A stretch of 64,000 bases of DNA from Planctomycetaceae bacterium. GTDB lineage: Bacteria > Planctomycetota > Planctomycetia > Planctomycetales > Planctomycetaceae. The stretch's first letter is position 1. Each line of letters begins with the position of its first letter. The position numbers and the translations under genes are program-made. Location: positions 5,160,001 through 5,224,000 of the forward strand of contig CP051247.1 of the NCBI GenBank assembly GCA_017795105.1, given 5' to 3'. Below the pieces are notes generated by a model. That model was not told the DNA's origin, did no database searches, and saw nothing but the letters and a program-made list of their open reading frames with translations. Below, piece after piece: positions 9,342 to 17,130 of the stretch.

Positions 9342-11318
9342 TCATTCCGCTTCGACATATCGAATATGCAAGGTTCCGAGATAGTCACCGCGCTTGAATC
9401 TGACGGTGTTCAGGATGCGATGACCTGAAGGGATTCCGGCGGTCCCGACAGCTTTATCGCCGCCCTTCGCAAAGAATGTGGCCGAGATTAGCCCGATCTT
9501 GTCTGAATATCCCATTCGGCTGGCGTCGGCGTGATTGACATCGACGAACTGGAAGTATTCGAAGCGTTTCTTCACCTTTCCATTCGACGGAGAGGCAGTG
9601 CCGTCCATATCGAGATAAAAGCCGCCGGTTCTGTCAACGGTGTTGGGCTTGATAATCCACCCACTTCCCGCCTCGGTCCTCGCGATGTTCTTTCCGATCG
9701 TATTCAAGCCGTCGACCAGAAGGACCATCTCAATGTTGTCTCCATAACTGTGCTGGACCTCGATCTCGAAGAGTTCGCCTTCGCGAGCCTCGATCATTGC
9801 GATTTGAGGTGAAAGGTCGTCAGCCGCATCCGGTGTTGTCTTAATGAAGTCTTTCGGGGATCGATGAATGACCTCGCCCTGGGCGTTGCGCTGGACTGTG
9901 TTGATTGTCATCGTAATCGGAAATTTGGGGTCAAAGAGCGGATGGCGGGTTGCTTCCTCCGTGGCGCGGTCGACAGCATCGCTTGAGCAAATGGATTCGA
10001 TATCGTGCCGGATAGCGTTGATGCTCGTGCCCGTATCGGCCAATGTGGTCAGGCACAATGGAAGGCGTCCCGTCGGGCTCGTCAACTTTGTACCGTCCAG
10101 GCTGTAGAGCCGAGATTCCAGCAGCAGGGCATACCCGGCGCGTTCGATTGGCCCGGAGACAACCCCATCGACACCAAGATGCTCTTTGAGCCGCGAAAGT
10201 TTAAGCGGATTGCCGGTATCCTTGGGGCCGAATGTAAAGTGTTGTTCCGACATAGATTTGGCCAGATCCTCCTGCGTTGCAATCAGATAGGCCCCATTCG
10301 CGAGCGAACGGAGTTCTGAAGAAATCAGCTCGGAGCAGTAACGATTCAGGGGAACGTTCTCCAGTTCAGACGTGTTGTTGTGAAATTCGAGGACGAGTAC
10401 CCTGCTTAAGTTGTGCCGACGAATTTCGAGGTCGAGCTCCTCCGCCAACCTGCGGCACACGGTTTCCGGTTTCTCAGGCTGTAGGCTGAGCATTACGGGA
10501 TTGCCGCCGACGCTGGGACTGTTTATTCGCATGGGCGTTTGGTCTCGCTCGAAGACCACACGGGCAGTCTGGCTGACGCGTTCATGTACGTAATCGTAGA
10601 TTTCGCTGAACTTGAGCTCTGCGTCACTGTTCGTGTTGGCTCCACCCTGTAAAGCTCGAGCTAACCAGAAACTGAAAAGGCCCTGTTTGCGCTCGCTCCA
10701 TTCAATGCTCAGCTCCTCCTCCTTGCAGCTTGCGAGAACGAAACAGCCCTTGACGCCTTCAATATCCAGCCCCTTAGCAATTGCCGAAGACGATGGTGCT
10801 GTCGAAAGCGACTTGGTGCCGGCTGCATGACAGCAATCAAGCACGAAGAATTTCGTTTCTGCTCTGCATCCGTTGAGTATGTCGCGTAGTGTCGCAGCGG
10901 GGACTGCAGTCTCGGCGATGCGGTCAGATTCAAAATCACTAGGAACGAGATAGGTTTCGCCGGCTTCAATCACCCCGTGGCCGCTGAAGTAGACAAAAAC
11001 TCGGTCGTTTGGACCGGGTTTCTTCAGGAACTCACGGACCGCCTCGATCATATTCTGTTTCGTCGGCTCCAGTGCATTTCGCTCGATCGAGAGGACCAGC
11101 ATGTTCTTAAGCGGTATTCCAGCGTGGTCAAAGAGTACCTCGCGCATCAGCCGGACGTCTTCGTCAGTGAACCTGAGGTTGAAGCGTGATGATTCCTTGT
11201 GCTCAGTTACTCCGATTAAAACCGCCCATTGCGTGGGTGTGGCCTCGTCTGCACGAGCGAGGCTGCAAAGTGATGCCAACAGAAAAGAGAAAACAAGAAT
11301 TCGGATAGTCTTTATCAT
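9342..11318 (-). CDS. Exported caspase-like protein with FlgO/TolB-like and beta-rich C-terminal regions
   Basis: A 658-residue protein with a signal peptide (1-23, ending ARA). The C14 domain covers about 28-275: the first strand is WAVLIGVTEH, His114 sits in YFSGHG and Cys163 in LDCCHAAG. Residues about 290-440 contain RVLVLEFHN and GVDGVVSG stretches that resemble the FlgO/TolB-N type fold, which in other proteins measures or binds envelope partners. The last 150 residues are a beta-rich region around VLLVDGLN and GWIIKP, of a kind often found with DUF4384-like modules. The gene is 44 bp downstream of the DUF4384-caspase at 11363-12796. The caspase call is firm; the FlgO-like assignment is tentative and rests on a few motifs. 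Confidence 0.85.
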   Translation of the reverse strand: MIKTIRILVFSFLLASLCSLARADEATPTQWAVLIGVTEHKESSRFNLRFTDEDVRLMREVLFDHAGIPLKNMLVLSIERNALEPTKQNMIEAVREFLKKPGPNDRVFVYFSGHGVIEAGETYLVPSDFESDRIAETAVPAATLRDILNGCRAETKFFVLDCCHAAGTKSLSTAPSSSAIAKGLDIEGVKGCFVLASCKEEELSIEWSERKQGLFSFWLARALQGGANTNSDAELKFSEIYDYVHERVSQTARVVFERDQTPMRINSPSVGGNPVMLSLQPEKPETVCRRLAEELDLEIRRHNLSRVLVLEFHNNTSELENVPLNRYCSELISSELRSLANGAYLIATQEDLAKSMSEQHFTFGPKDTGNPLKLSRLKEHLGVDGVVSGPIERAGYALLLESRLYSLDGTKLTSPTGRLPLCLTTLADTGTSINAIRHDIESICSSDAVDRATEEATRHPLFDPKFPITMTINTVQRNAQGEVIHRSPKDFIKTTPDAADDLSPQIAMIEAREGELFEIEVQHSYGDNIEMVLLVDGLNTIGKNIARTEAGSGWIIKPNTVDRTGGFYLDMDGTASPSNGKVKKRFEYFQFVDVNHADASRMGYSDKIGLISATFFAKGGDKAVGTAGIPSGHRILNTVRFKRGDYLGTLHIRYVEAE

Positions 11319-11362
11319 TACGATCCCCGGAAGCTATCTGTGCAGTAATCGATGTCGCGAGC

Positions 11363-12796
11363 TTAATTGGATTTAGGGATGAAAAAAAAGGGAGCAGTGA
11401 GATCACTTATCAGAACGCAGGTTTGTTTCGTATCTGAAGGCAGTCGCTCAGCGGCCACCTCCCGTGCGACACGTGCGTCAACTGATGCTCTAACGTGGTT
11501 GTAGAACTCGTTGAGCGTGAGTGGTCCGCTGTTACGGTCAAAAGCGCTCTGCATTGCGACTCCGAGGAATGATCCTGGACCATTGTTCTGTTCCCAGGCC
11601 GACTGACTCTTGGAGGACGCGGCCAAGACGGCAGCATCTCGCTGACCAATATCTTTCACTCGAAGTACAAGATCTTCAGCTAAGTCGAATCCATCCGTGT
11701 CATTTAAGATGGCGCCTGCGTTAAATCCATTTGCATTAAACTGCGGTCGCTTTTCGTTTGTCGCCAACCCGCCTGAGAAGCAGGTACCGGCTATGAATAC
11801 AACCCGTCTCCCATCCAGATCCTGAATCCAACGCCCCAACAGGTCATCTGAGACCATAGTGTTCCGAATCGTCTCCATTGAAGACATGTCGGTATCGTAT
11901 GGATTCACCAGTTCGTCCACTCCATCCTGCTCATCACCACCCGTATCAGCGAGCGTTGAACCATGTCCTGTCCAGAATATGACGATCTCATCCCCCGGTT
12001 TAGAATGATTCACCAAGCGTGCAAAACCAGCCCGAATGTTCGTCAATGTCGCGTTTGAATTTGTGAGAAGTTGGACGTCATCAAAGTTGCATTTTCGCTT
12101 AAGGGCCTGCGCAAGGTTGATGGCATCTTTATGAGCAGTGGTCAGTGGACGGATCCTTGAGTCTTTGTACTCGCTGATTCCAATGCAGAGAGCCAAGCGT
12201 TTCACTGCCTTTGGCTGACGTTGATCTTTGGGCACGGTGCGAATGCAGATAGCATGCTCGGCCCAATCCTTATTTGACTGTTCCGTACCTTCGACAAAAA
12301 CGGCCTTCAGATCTCTCAGTCCGAGTTCGAGTCCAAAGTGATTTCTCGCCTCTACGACCTTCCCGCTTGTAAGTGGTTTCAGGGAGACGACAGCTTTCAG
12401 TATCTCTTCTCCCGTTGGCTCGCCCACGCGCAGCCGAAAGTTGTCGTTTGCTGATGGTACTGGGATTTTTCGGCCAGCCTGAATGCGGTTGTCTTTCTGA
12501 TACTTGTTTGGATAGAGCAGGCTTGCTTCTCCGGTGGCATCCACGTAGATGAGGTAGAGGTAGCCTGCCTTCTCTGAGACGACAGATACGTTCATGGTCT
12601 CGCCCACTTCATAAACGTGATCCGGGTGATCGGCCTGAATTCGGACCATAAACTGAGGGTCGCTGTTTCTTACTTCTTCGACCACTACCGCCTTTACGTC
12701 ATCAAAACTAGCGGCCGTTGTTGCCGCAAGATCCGCGAGGCCGGCAAGAAGGAGAGAGAACCCCCAAATTAGCATCTTACGGTTCGGTTGAAACAT
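11363..12796 (-). CDS. Exported DUF4384-caspase protein with altered catalytic motif
   Basis: I start at the second Met (12796), because the protein then begins with a normal signal peptide (basic start, hydrophobic core, LAATTAA); a start at 12829 adds 11 residues. The DUF4384 domain covers about 40-170 and shows the usual YLYLIYVDATG and LLYPN-type stretches. A C14 domain follows (about 198-470), with RLALCIGISEY as first strand, His278 in WTGHG and Cys339 in AGTCFSGG. In most family members this last motif has Asp two residues before Cys; here it is Gly, so activity could be altered. The gene is a diverged paralogue of the next one (12862-14265), 32 bp away, and shares its layout throughout. 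Confidence 0.88.
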   Translation of the reverse strand: MFQPNRKMLIWGFSLLLAGLADLAATTAASFDDVKAVVVEEVRNSDPQFMVRIQADHPDHVYEVGETMNVSVVSEKAGYLYLIYVDATGEASLLYPNKYQKDNRIQAGRKIPVPSANDNFRLRVGEPTGEEILKAVVSLKPLTSGKVVEARNHFGLELGLRDLKAVFVEGTEQSNKDWAEHAICIRTVPKDQRQPKAVKRLALCIGISEYKDSRIRPLTTAHKDAINLAQALKRKCNFDDVQLLTNSNATLTNIRAGFARLVNHSKPGDEIVIFWTGHGSTLADTGGDEQDGVDELVNPYDTDMSSMETIRNTMVSDDLLGRWIQDLDGRRVVFIAGTCFSGGLATNEKRPQFNANGFNAGAILNDTDGFDLAEDLVLRVKDIGQRDAAVLAASSKSQSAWEQNNGPGSFLGVAMQSAFDRNSGPLTLNEFYNHVRASVDARVAREVAAERLPSDTKQTCVLISDLTAPFFFIPKSN

Positions 12797-12861
12797 TTCG
12801 GATGTCTTTCTTCTGCAGTTGGAATCCATTTGAAAACCGTCTGGCTTAATGCCTTTGCTTC

Positions 12862-14265
12862 CTACTCGACGAGATAAAACGGACTCTGCATCTCGTTTAC
12901 GAGAGTGCAGGTTTGTCTCGAATTCGGGAAGTTGTGGCGGATATAGGTGTCGACCTTTGCAGCCATTCGCCCATGGATATCTGGGAGCGAAAGAGGCATG
13001 GCGCCTGCAGTTTCGTTGACTACTTCGAGAAGCGCAAATGTCATTACCGACATGTCTCCCTGGCGACGAACGTAAGAAATTTGGTCCTTTGAGGAAGCGG
13101 TAAGGACTGCTGTTTCTGTTTGGCCGATATCCTTCGTTCTCTTGACCAGATCGCCCATGAAGTCAAAGCCGTCCGCTGCCTCCTCGACGGTACTAAATGT
13201 AGAAGTGATCCCTTTCTGCAGGACTTTCTCATTAGTGGCCATTCCCCCTGAGCAACATGTGTCGATAATGACTACGAGGCGGCGGTTGTCGAGATCCTGG
13301 ACCAGGCGACCAAACTCATCATCTGTAAATGCCGTTTCGTTTTTGGTGGTTGGCGTTGAGGTGTCGTAATCGTGCGGGACAAGAAACTCATCTCGGCCAT
13401 CTCTTTCGTCTCCACCAGTGTCAGCCATGGAGTCGCCGTGCCCTGACCAGAAGATCACAACTTCATCTTGCGGCCTGGTGCGGTCGACGAGTCGGCGAAT
13501 TGCGGACCTGACATTGGCGATTGTTGCATCTTGATCAGTCAATACTTCCACTTCGGTAAAGCCGCCTCGTCCGCGCAGCGTTTGAGCAAATGCGATCGCA
13601 TCTTTATGGCAGACACCCAAGTTTGAAACTCTCGGATCCTTAAACTCGCTGATCCCGATGCAGAGTGCAGTTCGTTTTACTTTCCGAACGGTTCCCTGTT
13701 CAGGATTCACCTTAGTGGTGGTGATCTGAATAACGTGTTCCGCTCGTTCCCCGCCTGATTCATCCTTTCCCTCCACGAAGATCGCGCGGAGATCCTTAGC
13801 GTTTACTTCGAGCCCAAAGGCTTCCTTGGCCGCAAGAAGTTTCGCCGATTCGAGCGGCTCTTGTGTAACAATGGCGCCGATCAGTTCCTTCCCGACTGGT
13901 TCCTTTACCCTCAAACGGAATTTGTCGCCAGATGCGGGAACGGCCACCGCATTTCTCGCTTGAATGCGATTGTCTGTCTGGTATTTGTTGGGAAACAGGA
14001 GTGACGACGTCCCCATTGCGTCGACGTAAACGACATAAAGGTAGCCGGATTTCTCTGACGTTACCGTCACTCCCATTGTGTCGCCGACTCTGTAGAGCCG
14101 ACTCGGGTGGTCTACGTTTATGCGAACCAGAAATTGAGGTTTCTCATTTCGTATTTCCTCAATGACAACCGCTCTCGTCTCGACTGGTTCGGCAGCGTCG
14201 GTGGCAAGCGAGGTTGCGAAGCACATTACCAATCCGAAAATAGCACGCTGAAAAATGGTATTCAT
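12862..14265 (-). CDS. Exported DUF4384-caspase protein
   Basis: A 467-residue protein with a signal peptide (1-25). DUF4384 spans about 28-170 (SGYLYVVYVDAMG, LLFPNKYQTDNRIQ). The C14 caspase-like domain spans about 197-455, with LCIGISEFKD as first strand, His276 in FWSGHG and Cys337 in IIDTCCSGG, so the full D-x-C motif is kept, unlike in the downstream paralogue. A segment ADTGGDERDGRDEFLVPHD just after the His fits the typical acidic loop of metacaspase-like enzymes. It lies 84 bp downstream of the transglutaminase-like gene, which also carries a DUF4384 domain, so three adjacent genes share this module. The role is inferred to be an exported protease; its substrate is unknown. Confidence 0.9.
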   Translation of the reverse strand: MNTIFQRAIFGLVMCFATSLATDAAEPVETRAVVIEEIRNEKPQFLVRINVDHPSRLYRVGDTMGVTVTSEKSGYLYVVYVDAMGTSSLLFPNKYQTDNRIQARNAVAVPASGDKFRLRVKEPVGKELIGAIVTQEPLESAKLLAAKEAFGLEVNAKDLRAIFVEGKDESGGERAEHVIQITTTKVNPEQGTVRKVKRTALCIGISEFKDPRVSNLGVCHKDAIAFAQTLRGRGGFTEVEVLTDQDATIANVRSAIRRLVDRTRPQDEVVIFWSGHGDSMADTGGDERDGRDEFLVPHDYDTSTPTTKNETAFTDDEFGRLVQDLDNRRLVVIIDTCCSGGMATNEKVLQKGITSTFSTVEEAADGFDFMGDLVKRTKDIGQTETAVLTASSKDQISYVRRQGDMSVMTFALLEVVNETAGAMPLSLPDIHGRMAAKVDTYIRHNFPNSRQTCTLVNEMQSPFYLVE

Positions 14266-14349
14266 AAGTTAGGGTCCAATGGCTGTAGAATGACGCAGAT
14301 GAATGTCTTGGATGTAAACTGGCTGAGGCAATTGTGAGTATGCGCGATC

Positions 14350-15981
14350 TCATTTCTCTTCGGCGTTTTCTGGCTTGCCCTGGTTCTGCGCAGGATCCAT
14401 TCGTCGCTGCATGAAAGAGTAAATAATCCGGTCCTGGGCAAATGGGCCAATTAGTGCCGTGACGTCGATGGGGATGAAGTCTTCTTTTGTAGGCGATTCT
14501 TCCTGACCACCTTTAGCAAGCTCGTCTTGCAAGACCATTCGCAGAGAAGGATTCCAGCGAAAAGAGACTTCGCCAAGTGATTTTCGGGACGCTTGGGTTT
14601 GATCGATCTGTCTCGCAGCGTCTTGCTGCTGCTGACCGGTCGAATGGTCCAGGCCACTGAGGAAAATGGGCTTTTCTGTGACAATCGCTGTCAGCCGGTA
14701 AGTACCTTCAGGCTTGTCTGTGTGGACCCCATCGAGCTGAAATGGTTCTTCAGACCGGATATGGTTGTCATCATCGTTTCCGACTGGGAATAACAAGGAG
14801 AGGGAATTGTCTGGGGCAATCTGGAATATGTAGAGGTAACCATCTTGTTCGGATGCACCTCTGATCTGCAAAGCTTCGCCGGGGCGATAGATTTTCTTAC
14901 CGAAGTCGGCAAGGTAGGTGTCGAACTCAAAACTCGAAGTCTTGTTCTGCAGGAGTGTTACAAGATCATTTGGGCTTAACATGGCTGCGTAGAGCGAACT
15001 CTTGTCGGAGTCCTGTGCTGACTCGTTCTCGCCCTGTTGACCGGTTGGCTGGCCGTTTTCCCCATCGGGGTTAGTCTCGGTGCCTGGACTCGGTTCCGTT
15101 GGGCTGAAACCGAGAAGTTCCGTCACGATTGGATAATCGATCTCCGGGTTCTCGGGGCGGACGATGTAGGGATACCATGCGAAGTCAGGATGGTCATTGA
15201 CGCTCTGGCCGATCCATTTTCCGGATCCCATTGCGATGCCACCATCTTGTTCCTTGTACGAAAACGTGTAATGGTGAACCCGTTGCCGAATTCCGACAAA
15301 GTTGGCCGATACGCCATTGTCGGCCATCCAAAGCGAGAGCCGGGCGTTTCTTTGCCCCACTTGTGTATCGTTTAATCGAGTGACGCGATAAGCGTACACG
15401 GGGTAATTCCAGACTTCCTCGCCTGCCTCGATGTCCAGGACTAACGGAACTTTTCGCTCTTTGATGTGCATCCTTAACAATCGCCAGAGGACGTCGGGAG
15501 CCAAATCGTTCCGGTCTTCACTTCCGATGCCGTCTCCGAATCGATCTCCCCAGGAATTTGAAACGTCATTTGCATGACTTGCTGCCAATAAACCCTTTTG
15601 GTCTCCAATCTGCAGGCTGGCCTTTCGGTGTTCGCGTTCGACACGACGAGCATGCTTCGGTTCATTTTCCAAGATCGCCGAAGCTGCCCAAGCGTGGCAA
15701 TAGCCGAACCATTTTGGAACGTCCGGTCCCGACGGCTTATTCGATTTCTCCCAGACGACGGCCTGACTCTCAGCGAGAAGATCATATTTTGAGAGTGGAC
15801 GTAACATCGCTGCTTCTCTCAGCGGCCACCAGTATCCAGACCAGGGGGTATAAGCAGCTTGTCCTGAGTCAATTGTCTTTGTGCCATCTGCCACAATGTC
15901 ACCGAGTGCAACCAAGGAAACAAGAACAGACAGGGATAGTACTCTCAATAATGTTTTCTGACACATTAGTTGGGTATGCAT
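14350..15981 (-). CDS. Transglutaminase-elicitor-like protein fused to DUF4384
   Basis: The start at 15981 is preferred because AGGTG stands a few bases upstream; a start at 16029 adds 16 residues. A signal peptide is followed by a domain (about 44-295) that resembles the TGase elicitor family of oomycetes and bacteria: TPWSGYWWP near its start, then WFGYCHAWAAS with the presumed nucleophile Cys95, and later HPDFAWYPYIVRPENPEIDY. A polar linker rich in Gly, Gln, Asn and Ser follows (about 300-345). The C-terminal part (about 370-510) is DUF4384-like (DGYLYIFQIAPDNSLSLLFP). The family is expected to form or cut glutamine-lysine links. The match is made from remembered motifs and not from a search, so it is moderately sure. 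Confidence 0.65.
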   Translation of the reverse strand: MHTQLMCQKTLLRVLSLSVLVSLVALGDIVADGTKTIDSGQAAYTPWSGYWWPLREAAMLRPLSKYDLLAESQAVVWEKSNKPSGPDVPKWFGYCHAWAASAILENEPKHARRVEREHRKASLQIGDQKGLLAASHANDVSNSWGDRFGDGIGSEDRNDLAPDVLWRLLRMHIKERKVPLVLDIEAGEEVWNYPVYAYRVTRLNDTQVGQRNARLSLWMADNGVSANFVGIRQRVHHYTFSYKEQDGGIAMGSGKWIGQSVNDHPDFAWYPYIVRPENPEIDYPIVTELLGFSPTEPSPGTETNPDGENGQPTGQQGENESAQDSDKSSLYAAMLSPNDLVTLLQNKTSSFEFDTYLADFGKKIYRPGEALQIRGASEQDGYLYIFQIAPDNSLSLLFPVGNDDDNHIRSEEPFQLDGVHTDKPEGTYRLTAIVTEKPIFLSGLDHSTGQQQQDAARQIDQTQASRKSLGEVSFRWNPSLRMVLQDELAKGGQEESPTKEDFIPIDVTALIGPFAQDRIIYSFMQRRMDPAQNQGKPENAEEK

Positions 15982-16052
15982 AAAGCACCTATATTTACCA
16001 AGAGGGGGTGAACCGTAGCCGTTTGACATTGGATATACAGAACGAGGACACT

Positions 16053-17012
16053 TTACTCAGGATGCTCACCGCGATGGAAATCGACCAAGCGAGTTTCAGT
16101 TGTCCCATTGTTTGACCAAGACGGCCATGGCAGTCCGGGATGCCAGAGTTGACGCACCTCCCGATCAACGGACTGGATTCGTACGTCAATCGGATCGGCA
16201 CCGCCCCCTAGGTTCTTCTGGTAGCTCTCCCCCAGCAGGCTTTTGACGACAGCGGGCTCAGCAGTGCTGCTCTTCTGGGTTACCGAGTAGATGAAAGCGA
16301 TATCGTCAACAGCTTTCTTGCCTGGATATCCACTCACAGCCTTGTATTGGTACGACTGCTGAGGTTTCTGCTGGGATTGTTGAAAGACCGGGAAGTCAAG
16401 CGGCAACGCTGACAACGGAGTCAACACTGGGGAAGCTGTGTTGTTCCCAACTTCGTAGTGTTCTACCAGTTTTTGAAATCCGTTAGCGGTGGGGAGTTCC
16501 ATTTCGAGCTGTCTCAGTGCGTAAGACTGGGCGTCGACCAGTGCGACGATCTCAGGTTGTCTTCCGTCCGCCTGGCATCTGATAAACAGCTTAAACGTTG
16601 GCCGACCTTCCAGCGACATCTTCGACTTGACTTCAAACGTCCAACGAACCCTGGCTTTTGATTCTCGCTCATTGCGGCGCTGTATCTGAACGGTCTCCGT
16701 CTCTACAGTCCACGTGTCGCCAACTTGCCACTGGATTCCGATCTGTTCCGACTCAGAACTCCCTCCAGGCTTAGAAGTTGATTGCCTCGCCTGGGGCTTC
16801 CCGGTCGCTTGAGGCAGATCACTTGCCTGGTGTTCCGGCTTCGCCTTCACCTTGATTGTCGGCACGGATTCTTGCATGACAGGTTGCTGGGGCGGAGTTT
16901 GTTGCTTGGGCGATTGGGGGTCATCGCCAGCCCCGCCCGCACATGCGACAAGAGTGCAGACTACCACGGCGGTCACGCAGCCGAGTAGAGATCGAAGATG
17001 CGTAGAATTCAT
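16053..17012 (-). CDS. Exported lipoprotein of unknown function
   Basis: A 319-residue protein with a clear lipoprotein signal: a hydrophobic stretch ending in the lipobox LVAC with Cys24, followed by Ala-Gly-Gly. Residues 30-90 are rich in Pro, Gln, Ser and Lys and look unstructured, a spacer between the membrane and the folded part. The folded part (about 92-315) starts with QWQVGDTWTVETETVQ and is beta-rich, but I do not recognise the family. The gene is 23-71 bp from the transglutaminase-like gene, depending on that gene's start, and 118 bp from the WD40-caspase gene, in the same direction. It may hold another product of the cluster at the membrane. That role is inferred from position only. 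Confidence 0.7.
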   Translation of the reverse strand: MNSTHLRSLLGCVTAVVVCTLVACAGGAGDDPQSPKQQTPPQQPVMQESVPTIKVKAKPEHQASDLPQATGKPQARQSTSKPGGSSESEQIGIQWQVGDTWTVETETVQIQRRNERESKARVRWTFEVKSKMSLEGRPTFKLFIRCQADGRQPEIVALVDAQSYALRQLEMELPTANGFQKLVEHYEVGNNTASPVLTPLSALPLDFPVFQQSQQKPQQSYQYKAVSGYPGKKAVDDIAFIYSVTQKSSTAEPAVVKSLLGESYQKNLGGGADPIDVRIQSVDREVRQLWHPGLPWPSWSNNGTTETRLVDFHRGEHPE

Positions 17013-17130
17013 AGCTGTTCCCTGTTTGAGTCGGAGTTCTGTTGTCTATACAGAGGCTCAAAACCACAGAGATTGCGCACAATCTCGCATATTGAGCAAA
17101 AAGGGAGCATCGACACCACTTCACACAGCT

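Noticed and set aside
9088..9345. 85-codon minus-strand frame in the gap before the giant caspase gene
   Set aside because: No known motif, no ribosome binding site and low protein-like composition; it also touches the stop of the neighbouring gene.
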